This document shows positions 1 to 8,202 of a stretch of DNA of 28,439 bases, one piece after another. The stretch's first letter is position 1. Each line of letters begins with the position of its first letter. Position numbers and translations under genes: made by a program. Below the pieces are notes generated by a model. That model had not been told where the DNA came from and made no database searches. It worked only from the letters and a program-made list of their open reading frames with translations. Origin of the DNA: Chloroflexaceae bacterium UBA1466 (GTDB lineage Bacteria; Chloroflexota; Chloroflexia; Chloroflexales; Chloroflexaceae). The stretch is from the NCBI GenBank assembly GCA_002325605.1, contig DCSM01000041.1, positions 1 to 28,439 of the forward strand, given 5' to 3'.

Positions 1-340
1 TGCGGCGGGTGGTTTTGGGAGTATTCTTATGAAATAGAAGAGAGATACACGCACCCAATGCTAAGATTACTAACACCCCGCCAATGATAAGACTTAGATT
101 TTCCCAAAGTTGCTGCCAACTTGTTATTCCAAAGAATGGTGAAATAGTAGCAATAGTTGCTAATGCACCAACAAACCACCCTAAATATCCCCAATACTCT
201 TTAAGCAATTCCCAAGTTGAAGTTGTTTGGGTTGGCGGCGCAGGTGAGCTAGGCGGCGGTGCTGAATTGGTTGAAGATAGCGGGGTTTGACCAGCGTTCT
301 CAGTCGGTTGTTCCTCATCTGCAATGTTATCCTGGGCCAT
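1..340 (-). CDS. Partial two-helix membrane protein, function unknown
   Basis: Reading the complement from the ATG at 340 gives 113 open codons that run off the left edge of the window, so the C-terminus is not seen. A GAGG ribosome site lies eight bases before the ATG. The first 40 or so residues are acidic and then rich in Pro, Ser and Thr (MAQDNIADEEQP, then a PPPSSPAPPTQ stretch). They are followed by a hydrophobic helix (about residues 49-69, GWFVGALATIATI) and a second one (about 80-101, LSLIIGGVLVILALGACISL), then basic residues. I do not recognise a family. The layout suggests a small inner-membrane protein with a disordered cytoplasmic N-terminus. It points away from gltX and shares the 341-718 gap with it. 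Confidence 0.6.
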   Translation of the reverse strand, partial: MAQDNIADEEQPTENAGQTPLSSTNSAPPPSSPAPPTQTTSTWELLKEYWGYLGWFVGALATIATISPFFGITSWQQLWENLSLIIGGVLVILALGACISLLFHKNTPKTTRR

Positions 341-494
341 TGTTCAATCCTCGACTCATTCCAATGCGAAAGCGAATTAGCTTCATTATAGCATTATCTT
401 CCAGTCTCTAGCGCTGGTTGAGCGGTAAGTGAGCTTGTCGCGGTAACTGAGCTTGCCGAAGTTCCCGCCGCAAACCACGGTCAGATTCGGTCTG

Positions 495-548
495 CCGTAG
501 CGCAGGCTTCTAGCCTGCGGGCCAGGCCGGAGGCCTGGCCTCCGCCAG
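495..548 (+). repeat. Dispersed 54-bp double-hairpin repeat, copy 1
   Basis: Two perfect hairpins sit side by side. The first pairs CGCAGGCT (501-508) with AGCCTGCG (512-519) around a TCT loop. The second pairs GGCCAGGCC (520-528) with GGCCTGGCC (532-540) around a GGA loop. The same 54-bp unit recurs at 28045-28098 with five differences, four of which form two compensating base-pair changes. It resembles REP/BIME-type non-coding repeats. Confidence 0.85.
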
Positions 549-648
549 ACCTCGAACATTGCTTGAAACTCTGCCGAAACCAGTTAAGCGCAAAGGCTTG
601 CGCCCGGCTCGCGGGCCCTGGACTGCCTAGCAAGCAACTTTGTTTGAG

Positions 649-679
649 TTGCACGCTTTGCCCGTGAATGTGGTATTAT
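649..679 (+). promoter_or_regulatory. Likely gltX promoter, TGG-extended -10
   Basis: TTGCAC (649-654) lies 19 bases before TATTAT (674-679), and the -10 is preceded by TGG (671-673), an extended -10. Transcription would begin near 686, leaving a leader of about 33 bases before the GTG at 719. The spacing is a little long, so the extended -10 probably carries most of the strength. Confidence 0.55.
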
Positions 680-718
680 CTGGGCCAAGTCTTCTTCGTT
701 GTTAAGGGAGCGCTTACC

Positions 719-2209
719 GTGATCGAAATCACGTCCCCGGTTCGAGTTCGTTTCGCGCCGAGCCCGACAGGGTTTTTGCATATTGGCGGCGTGCGGACGG
801 TCTTGTTTAATTGGCTTTTTGCCCGCCACTATGGTGGCGAGTTCATTCTGCGGATTGAGGATACCGACGAGAAGCGGCTTGTGGCTGGGGCAACCAGCGA
901 CATCCTCAAATCGTTGCATTGGATTGGGCTTGATTGGAATGAGGGGCCCGATATTGGCGGGCCCCACGCGCCCTATATCCAGTCGGAACGGTCTAAGTTG
1001 GGGTTATATCAGCAATATGTTGATTTGCTTTTGGCGCAGGGGAAAGCCTATAAATCCTTTGTGAGCGAAACCGAATTGGAGCAGATGCGGGCGGAAGCGC
1101 AAGCCAAACGAGTTCCGTTGCGCTATCGGGGGGCCGAACGCGATTGGTCGCCGGCCCAGGTCGCTGCAGCCGAAGCGCAAGGCCAACCTTACACGGTGCG
1201 CCTCAAAGTGCCCCTCACGGGCGAGACCGTCTTTCACGACCTCATCCGTGGGGGCGAGCAGATCAGCGTCAATAATGCTGATCTCTATGATATTGTTTTG
1301 CTCAAATCCAGTGGTTCGCCCGTCTATCACTTAGCGCATCTGGTTGATGATCACTTAATGCAGATTACGCATGTGATTCGGGGCGAAGAGTGGGTTCCCA
1401 GTACGCCCTATCACATTGTGCTTTATGAGGCTTTAGGCTGGGAGCCACCTGTTTTTGCTCATGTGCCCAATATCCTGCGCCAGGATGGGCACGGGAAACT
1501 CTCTAAACGCAAAGACGATGTGGCGACCAATCGGTTTTGGGAACGGGGTTATCTTCCAGAAGCGCTGGCCAATTATCTCGCGTTGCAAGGCTGGAGCTAT
1601 GATGATCATACCGAAATCATGACCCAAGCCGAGATCATCGAACGCTTTACGATTGACCGCGTGCAACGCTCGCCAGCGCGGTGGAACCCCGATAAGCTGC
1701 GCGACATGAATGGGATTTACATTCGGAAGCTAACGCCCGAAGCTGTCGCCGCTCGAATTTTGCCCTACTTGGCAGATGCGGGGCTGGTTAGCACGCCCCC
1801 GACGGAAGCTGAAACGGCTTATGTTTCCCGTTTAGCTCCCCTGATTCACGAGCGGCTGGAGGAGTTGAGTGAAGCGCCTGCGCTCCTCGATTTCTTCTTC
1901 CATGAGGTTAGCTATCCAGAGCCAACCGCGCTAATTCCCAAAAAGATGGATGCGGCGCAGACCGTAGCTGCGCTTCAGGCGGCGCACGCGGCTTTAGCTG
2001 AAGTGGCGGAATGGAATGAAGCCCAGCTTGAAACGACGTTGCGGGATTTGGCCCCAACTTTGAACCTCAAGACGGGGCAACTTTTTGGGGCGATTCGGGT
2101 GGCGGTGACGGGGCGCACAGCGACTCCACCGCTCTTTGAGACTTTGGGGGCCTTGGGGCAGGAGCGCAGTTTGGCTCGTCTGATTGCAGCCGCCCAAGTT
2201 TTAGGCTAG
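719..2209 (+). CDS. gltX: Glutamyl-tRNA synthetase
   Basis: Class I aminoacyl-tRNA synthetase that charges tRNA(Glu), or tRNA(Glx) if non-discriminating, with glutamate in the cytoplasm. I start it at the GTG at 719, because an AAGGGAG site lies about nine bases upstream and the glutamyl-tRNA synthetase N-terminus (VRVRFAPSPTGFLHIGG) follows at once. The frame is open back to an ATG at 668, but that stretch overlaps the promoter. The product is 496 residues, normal for the family. The HIGH-type signature is HIGG at residues 21-24 and the KMSKS-type loop is KLSKR near 260. The C-terminal third is the helical anticodon-binding part. A 39-bp GC hairpin follows the stop, before cmk. Whether it also misacylates tRNA(Gln) cannot be told from this sequence. 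Confidence 0.96.
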   Translation: MIEITSPVRVRFAPSPTGFLHIGGVRTVLFNWLFARHYGGEFILRIEDTDEKRLVAGATSDILKSLHWIGLDWNEGPDIGGPHAPYIQSERSKLGLYQQYVDLLLAQGKAYKSFVSETELEQMRAEAQAKRVPLRYRGAERDWSPAQVAAAEAQGQPYTVRLKVPLTGETVFHDLIRGGEQISVNNADLYDIVLLKSSGSPVYHLAHLVDDHLMQITHVIRGEEWVPSTPYHIVLYEALGWEPPVFAHVPNILRQDGHGKLSKRKDDVATNRFWERGYLPEALANYLALQGWSYDDHTEIMTQAEIIERFTIDRVQRSPARWNPDKLRDMNGIYIRKLTPEAVAARILPYLADAGLVSTPPTEAETAYVSRLAPLIHERLEELSEAPALLDFFFHEVSYPEPTALIPKKMDAAQTVAALQAAHAALAEVAEWNEAQLETTLRDLAPTLNLKTGQLFGAIRVAVTGRTATPPLFETLGALGQERSLARLIAAAQVLG

Positions 2210-2221
2210 GGGGAAGCAGCA

Positions 2222-2260
2222 GGCTGCGCGCCGCGCGCGGTACGCGTGCGGCGCGCAGCC
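2222..2260 (+). repeat. GC-only long hairpin, copy A
   Basis: Eighteen-base arms (2222-2239 and 2243-2260) pair with a single G-T position around a GTA loop. It starts 13 bases after the gltX stop and has no T-tract. Similar all-GC hairpins lie at 9450-9489 and 24229-24265. Confidence 0.8.
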
Positions 2261-2283
2261 CAAATCACAACCTTGCCGAAATG

Positions 2284-2292
2284 TGGTAAGAT
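2284..2292 (+). promoter_or_regulatory. Possible cmk extended -10 promoter
   Basis: TGG (2284-2286) directly precedes TAAGAT (2287-2292), about 40 bases before the cmk start. No convincing -35 box is seen. It follows the GC hairpin, so cmk may be transcribed separately from gltX. Confidence 0.45.
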
Positions 2293-2333
2293 AAAAGCAG
2301 CGAAACAACTATTTCGCAAGGGAATTGAACGCA

Positions 2334-3011
2334 GTGCAAAGACCATTTGTGATTACGATAGATGGCCCCGCAGGTTCGGGCAAAAGCACGTTAGGGGAGC
2401 TTTTAGCCCAGCGCCTCGGCTATCTCTACTTTGATACAGGCGTGCTTTATCGGGCCTTGACGCTTGCCGCCTTGCAACAAAACGTTGCTTTTGAGGATCA
2501 CCAAGCCCTGACACAGTTGGCGCAGCAAGTTCAGATCGAGGTTTTGCCCGCTTTGCAAGCCGATGGCCGCCAATATACCGTTTTAGTCAGCAAGCAAGAT
2601 GTTACGTGGGAAATTCGTTCGCTAGATGTGGAACGGCATGTTTCACTAGTTGCACGAGTGCCAGGCGTGCGGACAGAGCTTATTCGTCAGCAGCGCCTGA
2701 TTGGGCAACAGGGGGCGGTGGTGATGGTCGGGCGCGATGCGGGGACGGTCATCATGCCCGATGCGCCCTTGAAAATCTACTTGGAAGCTTCGCTACAAGA
2801 GCGGGCCCAGCGGCGCGTTGCGGCCCAAAACGGTTTAGGCCCAGCGCTTGAGCTTGAGCAGGTCGAGCAGGCTTTAGCTCGCCGTGACGCGCTTGACGAG
2901 CATGTCATTCGCCCTGCCCCTGATGCTTTTATCCTTCAGACCGATGACCTTTCGCCGGCGGCGGAAGTCGCTTGGGTTCTCAACTTATTAGAGCATAAGC
3001 CCCTTAACTAA
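2334..3011 (+). CDS. cmk: Cytidylate kinase
   Basis: Phosphorylates CMP and dCMP with ATP in pyrimidine nucleotide recycling. The 225-residue product has the P-loop GPAGSGKS at residues 11-18, the NMP-binding stretch YFDTGVLYRA, and the GRDAGTVIMPDA segment followed by an Arg-rich lid (LQERAQRR). The frame is also open from a TTG at 2325, but the AAGGGA site (2318-2323) is ten bases from the GTG at 2334 and only one base from that TTG, so I prefer the GTG. The stop is followed 19 bases later by the next gene's ATG, suggesting co-transcription with the PH-domain protein. In the canonical Cmk motif GRDIGTVV the fourth residue is usually Ile; here it is Ala, a mild deviation. Confidence 0.93.
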   Translation: MQRPFVITIDGPAGSGKSTLGELLAQRLGYLYFDTGVLYRALTLAALQQNVAFEDHQALTQLAQQVQIEVLPALQADGRQYTVLVSKQDVTWEIRSLDVERHVSLVARVPGVRTELIRQQRLIGQQGAVVMVGRDAGTVIMPDAPLKIYLEASLQERAQRRVAAQNGLGPALELEQVEQALARRDALDEHVIRPAPDAFILQTDDLSPAAEVAWVLNLLEHKPLN

Positions 3012-3030
3012 TTTGGAAGGAGCGAAAAAG

Positions 3031-4758
3031 ATGGTCAAGAAACCAATAAAGCGCAAAAATATTCACAATTCTGAGTTACTTGAGGGTGAAAAAGAGATCT
3101 GCTTCTTCAAAGCACACATTATGGACCTATTTGTTGGTCTCTTCATGCCCGTAATTATTTTCTTGGCTAGTTCAATTTTGCTTTTTTTTCTTAGCTCAGG
3201 CGGAACAATCTCTTTAAAGCTAATGATGATCATTACGATTGGCCTTGCCTGGCTAATTTTTCACCTCTTTGCCAAAAAGGGAAAATCGCTCCAACAAATT
3301 TCGATGCTAATTGGTTTAGGCATTGGTGCTTTTCTTGCATTTCAGCTCCTAGCCTCTTCAGGCGATATTAGCGGCATCAGTTTTGCGCGCTCACAACCGC
3401 GGCTCATAGTTAATCTTGGTTTTGTCGGCTTGACCCTACTAGTCTTTGTTGGGATTTCTTGGTTTCTTACGAAGAAAGAGAATGAAGAAATCAAAGATGC
3501 CCACACGATTTGGCTTATTCCCTTCAGCTTCTTCCTCTTTGCTCTTTACCTCTTGCTGCGCTGGTTTATCCTTGAACCTAGCCCAAAGCAACTCTGGCAT
3601 GCTTTTTTGACATACCACAATGGCTTAGAGATCAGTACGGTTGCCGTCTCTGTATATTGCTTATTTAGGACGAGTATTGCTTTTATTGATTGGGAAGATG
3701 AAGGAATCAGGCTAACCAATATGCGTTTAATCGCCACAAGTGACGTTTTTGCAGGAATAGGGGGCGAAAAAAAAGACTTTGTGTCCATTGATGATATTCA
3801 GAATGTGCAATCCCATATAAAATCTTATCCACGGCATTGGCTTAATTATGGGACAATCACGATTACAACCGCAGCCTCTAACAAAAATGTTGAAATTGAG
3901 CGCATAGAAAAACCCCGTGAATTGCAGAAAATGATTATGGATCAAGTCAGAGGACTGCAAAAACGGCACACAATCGCTGATTTCCAACGAATGATTCAGA
4001 CTCGGGTTTTGAACATTCCCTTGAAAGAGAGCAAACCCAAACCAGAACTGAAAATTATCCCCCATTCTGTAACCCCCTCATGCCTAACTAAAATAGGCGT
4101 ACTAAAGGATAATCCTGTTTACAACAAAGAAGACCGCAGTATAACCTGGCATAAACATCCCCTTTTCTTGCTTCTTGTGATGCTCCGCCCACTCTCCTTA
4201 CTGGTTTTGGGTATAGCACTCATAGTTTTCTTGCTAATTGGGAAGATGAATAACTTGCTTCTCTTGGGGCCAGGGATTTTGCTGATCCTGGCGTTCATTG
4301 CTCAATCTGCATGGGAAGTTGAAGATCATCGCAATGATCTCTATATTCTCAAGCCTAACGAAGTGGTTGATATTGAAAAACTCCCTTTTGGGCCCGAAGA
4401 TCAACGGACCGCGAGCTTAGGTAACATCGTCAATGTCTCTTTTGAAACTTCTTTTTGGGGGAAACATCTTGGTTATGGCAATGTTCTTCTGGAGACGGCG
4501 GGCGCAAAAGGCAAATTTACCTTTGACCGCGTCCCTAAACCAAAAGAAGTTGTCCGATTGATTAGAACTTATCAAATTGAATTCAAGCAAGGCGAAAGGG
4601 AGCGCGTTCTTAATGATGCTCTTACGCTCTTGCGAGTCTACGAGGAACACCACGAAAGTCATGATGAGCGCACCAAAAAAGAGCTAAAAGAAGAGATTTT
4701 AGCAGCCATTTATAATCTACGCAGTGATAATTCGCATTTTCTTGGAGATCATGCGTAA
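3031..4758 (+). CDS. Polytopic membrane protein with two bacterial PH domains
   Basis: The ATG at 3031 has an excellent GGAAGGAG site eight bases upstream; a TTG at 3013 is a poorer start. The 575-residue product has about six hydrophobic helices in the N-terminal 210 residues. A PH-like region follows at about 220-307, with the bPH hallmark pattern (EGIRLTNMRLIATSDVF, then IDDIQNVQSH and NYGTITITTAAS). Two more helices lie at about 370-425, and a second PH-like region at about 427-520 (NDLYILKPNEVVDIEKLPF, later YGNVLLETAG). The last 50 residues are charged and helical. This is the YdbS/YdbT-like bPH arrangement, whose biochemical role is not well defined. The next gene (28 bases away) and the ABC ATPase appear to be in the same operon. 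The DNA is visibly richer in A and T than gltX. Confidence 0.75.
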   Translation: MVKKPIKRKNIHNSELLEGEKEICFFKAHIMDLFVGLFMPVIIFLASSILLFFLSSGGTISLKLMMIITIGLAWLIFHLFAKKGKSLQQISMLIGLGIGAFLAFQLLASSGDISGISFARSQPRLIVNLGFVGLTLLVFVGISWFLTKKENEEIKDAHTIWLIPFSFFLFALYLLLRWFILEPSPKQLWHAFLTYHNGLEISTVAVSVYCLFRTSIAFIDWEDEGIRLTNMRLIATSDVFAGIGGEKKDFVSIDDIQNVQSHIKSYPRHWLNYGTITITTAASNKNVEIERIEKPRELQKMIMDQVRGLQKRHTIADFQRMIQTRVLNIPLKESKPKPELKIIPHSVTPSCLTKIGVLKDNPVYNKEDRSITWHKHPLFLLLVMLRPLSLLVLGIALIVFLLIGKMNNLLLLGPGILLILAFIAQSAWEVEDHRNDLYILKPNEVVDIEKLPFGPEDQRTASLGNIVNVSFETSFWGKHLGYGNVLLETAGAKGKFTFDRVPKPKEVVRLIRTYQIEFKQGERERVLNDALTLLRVYEEHHESHDERTKKELKEEILAAIYNLRSDNSHFLGDHA

Positions 4759-4785
4759 TCTTTCTTTTAGATTCAATTCAATCTC

Positions 4786-6759
4786 ATGAAAAAGAAGATA
4801 GCCAAAGGTAAATGCGTGAAGCAGAAAAGTCAATTGCTCATTTTGCTGATTTTAGGCTGGCTTACGTTAGAAATTTACCCTCTTTTTCTGCCACGTCTTG
4901 CCACCGCGCAAACTGAGGCTGCGCTTAAGTTAGAAATGCTCCAGGTTGGCTATGATGGCTCTTATCGCCAAGGAGCTTGGTTCCCCCTTACGGTGTTGGC
5001 CAGCAATGAGGGCCCTGATTTGAACGGTGTTTTGGAATGGCAATTCCTCAATGGCGATGATCCTACTAAGTTTCAGCGCGAAATTGAACTGCCTCGTGGT
5101 TCTCAAAAACGTTTGACTCTCAATGTAATCACAAATAGCTCGGTGCAAAGGGGCGAAATTAGATTAGTAGTGGGGAAAGAAATCCTCCTTAAACAGATCG
5201 TGCGGCTTAAAAGCATTACAAGTCAGCTTTTAGTTGGGGTTGTTAGCAATGATCAGGGGCTTTTCAATGGTCTTCGATCTCTCAAGCAAATTGAGCTAGA
5301 CCGCACCAACAAAGGTTTTAACTTAACTTACGAAGTAAGCTTCATTACCCTAGATTCTACGACCTTTCCTCTCAATCCCACACTCTTAAATTCATTAAAT
5401 ATACTCTTTTTCCACGATCTTGCTTCAGCGAATTTCAATGAGCTTCAACTTAAAGCGATAGAATCTTGGACAAGGCGCGGTGGCCAATTGGTGATTAGCG
5501 GTGGGCCAAGTGCAGAACAAATGCCAGCGGCTTGGCGCAATCTTTTGCCCGTAACGTTGGCGGGGCTTGAGAAGAAGGCTCTGCTAAATTCATTAACCGA
5601 ACTCGCGCAAGATCCTAAAGATGACAAAGCTAAGAAACCAAATCCTTTAGCCTTAACGACAACGATCAATAAAGTAAGCCTTTTGCCAGATGCACAGAGT
5701 TTTGATAAAGCTAATCTGCTCACAGGAATCGCTTTTGATGAGGGTCATGTCATTTTTTCAGCCTTCGATCTCAGTGTTCTTAGTGGTTGGTCAAGCGAAT
5801 CAGTCCTCTGGGCAAATATCCTAAAAAAGGAACTTGAGAAACCAACTCTAACGCTACAGCGAGATAGAGAAATCCTCACAAAAGCCCTTCAATTGCCGAA
5901 TTTGCGTTTACCTTCGTTAGGCATCTTTGTTATCTTTATTTTCAGCTATATTCTCGTAATTGGGCCCCTCAATTTTTGGGTTTTACACCGTTTGCGGCGA
6001 ACTGAATGGGCTTGGCTAACCACGCCAGCGATTGTCCTTCTTTTTGTGGGGGGCATGTATTTGACAGGCTTTCTCGTCCGAGGCATAAGACCAGAAATCG
6101 TGCGAGTCTCAGTGATTCAAGGTTTTGAGGGGCAGGAAGAAGGCTATACAACAACCTTTCTGGGGCTTTTCTCGCCTTTTCGTAGCACTTATACCTTGGG
6201 TTTGCCCCCAGAAGTGCAGGTTACAAGTCTTCCAGACCAATTTGGAAGTAATAAATCCCCAAAACAGACCATCCTTTCAACGGATAAAAAGACAGAAGTG
6301 CAGGATATTTTGCTTGATGTCGCTGATCTGCGCTCCTTTCTTATAGAGAAACCCCTAACTTTAGCCCCTCAAATTAAAAGCAGCCTTCAGGCTAATTTTC
6401 TTGAGCTAGAAAATGTTGGTCAAAAGCCGCTTGAAAACGCTTTGTTAGTTTCAAAAGGCAAAGTTGAAAAACTAAAATCGCTTTTGCCAGGAGAAAAGCA
6501 ACAGCTAGATTTGCAAACAGCATTTTTAGTAAAAAAATTTCCGCGAAATGCTCAGGCAAAGACTAAGGGAATTATTAACCAGCAAACTTTGTTAAATACG
6601 CTTTTTACGGATTTCAATGATGGGGCTTGGGTCCAAGCCCCCAACAGTTTTTATCTCTTGACCTGGGATGAGCAACCCCTCTTTGAAGTTCAAGTAAATG
6701 GCCAAACAGTTGCCCAAAAAGGGATTACCCTCTCGATCATTCGTTTGAAGCCTCGTTAA
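4786..6759 (+). CDS. Secreted/membrane-anchored protein with GATase-like domain
   Basis: No characterised family is recognised with confidence. The 657-residue product begins with a basic n-region and a hydrophobic core ending near LATAQ (about residue 41), a probable signal peptide. An extracytoplasmic beta-rich part follows. A region at about 203-248 (ILFFHDLASANFNELQLKAI, then GGQLVISGGPS) looks like the class I glutamine amidotransferase-like fold, with no obvious catalytic Cys nucleophile. Two membrane helices lie at about 378-400 (containing YILVIGPLNFWVLHRL) and 410-432, and a C-terminal soluble domain of about 220 residues follows. In other bacteria, proteins with this GPLNFWVL-type double helix tend to be found beside ABC-2 type exporters. 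Here the ABC ATPase starts only four bases after this stop, so a role as an accessory subunit of that transporter is plausible. Confidence 0.6.
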   Translation: MKKKIAKGKCVKQKSQLLILLILGWLTLEIYPLFLPRLATAQTEAALKLEMLQVGYDGSYRQGAWFPLTVLASNEGPDLNGVLEWQFLNGDDPTKFQREIELPRGSQKRLTLNVITNSSVQRGEIRLVVGKEILLKQIVRLKSITSQLLVGVVSNDQGLFNGLRSLKQIELDRTNKGFNLTYEVSFITLDSTTFPLNPTLLNSLNILFFHDLASANFNELQLKAIESWTRRGGQLVISGGPSAEQMPAAWRNLLPVTLAGLEKKALLNSLTELAQDPKDDKAKKPNPLALTTTINKVSLLPDAQSFDKANLLTGIAFDEGHVIFSAFDLSVLSGWSSESVLWANILKKELEKPTLTLQRDREILTKALQLPNLRLPSLGIFVIFIFSYILVIGPLNFWVLHRLRRTEWAWLTTPAIVLLFVGGMYLTGFLVRGIRPEIVRVSVIQGFEGQEEGYTTTFLGLFSPFRSTYTLGLPPEVQVTSLPDQFGSNKSPKQTILSTDKKTEVQDILLDVADLRSFLIEKPLTLAPQIKSSLQANFLELENVGQKPLENALLVSKGKVEKLKSLLPGEKQQLDLQTAFLVKKFPRNAQAKTKGIINQQTLLNTLFTDFNDGAWVQAPNSFYLLTWDEQPLFEVQVNGQTVAQKGITLSIIRLKPR

Positions 6760-6763
6760 AGCT

Positions 6764-7714
6764 ATGACCATTATCGTTGAAACACAAAATCTCACGCGAA
6801 TCTATGGGAAAACAATCGCGCTCGACCAGCTAACTCTTGCGATTCCCGAAGGCGCAATTTATGGCTTTATTGGGCCTAACGGCGCAGGGAAAACGACGAC
6901 TATGCGGATTCTAACTACGCTTTTGTTGCCTAGTAGCGGCGAAGCATGGGTGGCGGGGCAAGCGGTTCGCAAAAATCAAACGGCGGTGCGGCGCATGGTC
7001 GGGTTTATGCCCGACTTTTTTGGCGTTTACGATAGAATGAAGGCTTGGGAATACTTAGATTTCTTTGCTTCGGCTTACGAAATAGCGCCAAAGAAGCGAA
7101 TTTCACTGATTGATGAGCTTTTAGCTTTGGTTGATCTGAGCCATAAACGCGACGAATATGTAATGGGCCTTTCGCGGGGCATGAAGCAACGCTTGAGCCT
7201 GGCCCGAACTCTCGTGCATAATCCACCTTTGTTGATTTTGGATGAGCCTGCCAGTGGGCTTGATCCTCGCGCTCGCGTTGAATTGCGCGAATTACTCAAA
7301 GAATTGCGAAACATGGGCAAAACTATAATGATTAGTTCGCATATTCTGACTGAACTCGCTGAAATGTGTACGCATATTGGAATTGTTGATCGCGGAAAAC
7401 TGCTGGCTTCAGGTGATGTAGCCACAATTATGCGCTCCATCCAGCCTCATCGGACTTTCGAAGTTCATCTTTTGAGTGATCTTGGCGCTGCTGCCCAAGC
7501 GATTCAAGCTTTACCTGGCGTGCTAAAAGTCGAAACGCAAGAGAACCCTAAGCCAATGCTGTCTTTTGATTATGAGGGGAATGATCAGGGCGTAAGTGCT
7601 TTGTTGACACATCTGATTGCAACGGGAGCCGCTGTGACGCATTTCGCGGGGCAAACTAACAATTTAGAGGAGGTTTTCCTGCGCGTGACAGATCAAACCC
7701 CGCTTGCGCCCTGA
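6764..7714 (+). CDS. ABC transporter ATP-binding protein (CcmA/ABC-2 type)
   Basis: Nucleotide-binding subunit of an exporter-type ABC system, 316 residues. It shows the Walker A motif GPNGAGKTT (about residues 37-45), a Q-loop region at GFMPDFFGVYDRM (Q replaced by P-D in the usual slot), the signature LSRGMKQRLSLA, Walker B LLILDEPASGLDP, and the H-loop ISSHIL. After about residue 220 a small C-terminal domain ends with NLEEVFLRVT, typical of ABC-2 NBDs. The ATG lies four bases after the preceding stop with no strong ribosome site, so translation may be coupled. The expected ABC-2 permease is not next to it: upstream proteins have the wrong topology, and a separate promoter and a YccF gene follow. 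It may act with the two upstream membrane proteins or with a permease encoded elsewhere. Confidence 0.9.
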   Translation: MTIIVETQNLTRIYGKTIALDQLTLAIPEGAIYGFIGPNGAGKTTTMRILTTLLLPSSGEAWVAGQAVRKNQTAVRRMVGFMPDFFGVYDRMKAWEYLDFFASAYEIAPKKRISLIDELLALVDLSHKRDEYVMGLSRGMKQRLSLARTLVHNPPLLILDEPASGLDPRARVELRELLKELRNMGKTIMISSHILTELAEMCTHIGIVDRGKLLASGDVATIMRSIQPHRTFEVHLLSDLGAAAQAIQALPGVLKVETQENPKPMLSFDYEGNDQGVSALLTHLIATGAAVTHFAGQTNNLEEVFLRVTDQTPLAP

Positions 7715-7772
7715 ATTTCAGAGCGGATTGCAACCTTTGTTTCTCTAGCGCGTCTAAGCCTTAGAACAAAGC

Positions 7773-7778
7773 TATAAT
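7773..7778 (+). promoter_or_regulatory. -10 box upstream of the YccF gene
   Basis: A perfect TATAAT lies 15 bases before the ATG at 7793, within the 78-base gap after the ABC gene. No good -35 is visible. Initiation near 7785 would leave a very short leader that barely includes the AAGGAA ribosome site. Confidence 0.45.
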
Positions 7779-7792
7779 TAAGGAACTTTCCA

Positions 7793-8179
7793 ATGCTTAA
7801 ACTTCTGCTCCGCATCGGTTGGTTTATCTTCGTTGGCTCGTGGATAGGCCAGATTTGGCTTGTGATCGCCTGGGTTCTCAACCTCACAATCATCGGTTTC
7901 CCGCTTGGCATGTGGATGCTCAGTCGTTTACCCCAAGTCATGACGCTCCGTTCTGAGCCGTTTAACCTCGGAGTTGTACAAAAAAATGGCGAAATCTATG
8001 TTTTGCAGGAGAATAGCACACCTTTCCTCCTGCGCGTAATCTATTTCCTCCTGGTCGGCTGGTGGTTTAGCTTCATTTGGCTGCAAGTGGCATGGTGGCT
8101 CGCTGCGTCTGTCATCGGAATTCCCTTTGGTTTTCTGATGTTTGAACGCACGAATCAGATTACGACGCTGGGAAAATAG
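7793..8179 (+). CDS. YccF domain-containing membrane protein
   Basis: A 128-residue inner-membrane protein made of two similar halves. Residues about 10-50 (WFIFVGSWIGQIWLVIAWVL, then IIGFPLGMWMLSRLPQVMTL) and about 84-126 (YFLLVGWWFSFIWLQVAWWL, then VIGIPFGFLMFERTNQITTL) repeat the same plan: an aromatic-rich helix, an IGxPxG turn, an amphipathic end and a closing Q-x-TTL/MTL. This duplication is characteristic of the YccF (DUF307) family, which has no firmly assigned biochemical function. The ATG has AAGGAAC about seven bases upstream. The gene may belong to its own unit, since a TATAAT lies just before it. Confidence 0.85.
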   Translation: MLKLLLRIGWFIFVGSWIGQIWLVIAWVLNLTIIGFPLGMWMLSRLPQVMTLRSEPFNLGVVQKNGEIYVLQENSTPFLLRVIYFLLVGWWFSFIWLQVAWWLAASVIGIPFGFLMFERTNQITTLGK

Positions 8180-8202
8180 CTTTTAGAATAAGGATTAGCC
8201 TA

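Larger units (their letters stand above)
341..718. other. Intergenic gap between divergent genes
   Basis: No coding frame is convincing here. The gap holds an imperfect 18-bp tandem duplication (424-459), the double-hairpin repeat at 495-548, and a likely gltX promoter at 649-679. Open frames crossing it, such as a 127-codon one on the minus strand from 967 to 584, overlap gltX and look like shadows. Confidence 0.6.

Noticed and set aside
424..459. Imperfect 18-bp tandem duplication
   Set aside because: Only two copies with several mismatches; too weak to treat as an element.
495..548. CRISPR-like interpretation of the palindromic repeat
   Set aside because: Copies are single and far apart, not spaced in an array, and no cas gene is present.
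668..718. Upstream ATG start for gltX
   Set aside because: The extra residues overlap the promoter and are not typical of the family; the GTG at 719 has the ribosome site.
584..967. 127-codon minus-strand open frame at the start of gltX
   Set aside because: It lies antisense to gltX, has no ribosome site and no recognisable domain; gltX is certain, so this is a shadow frame.
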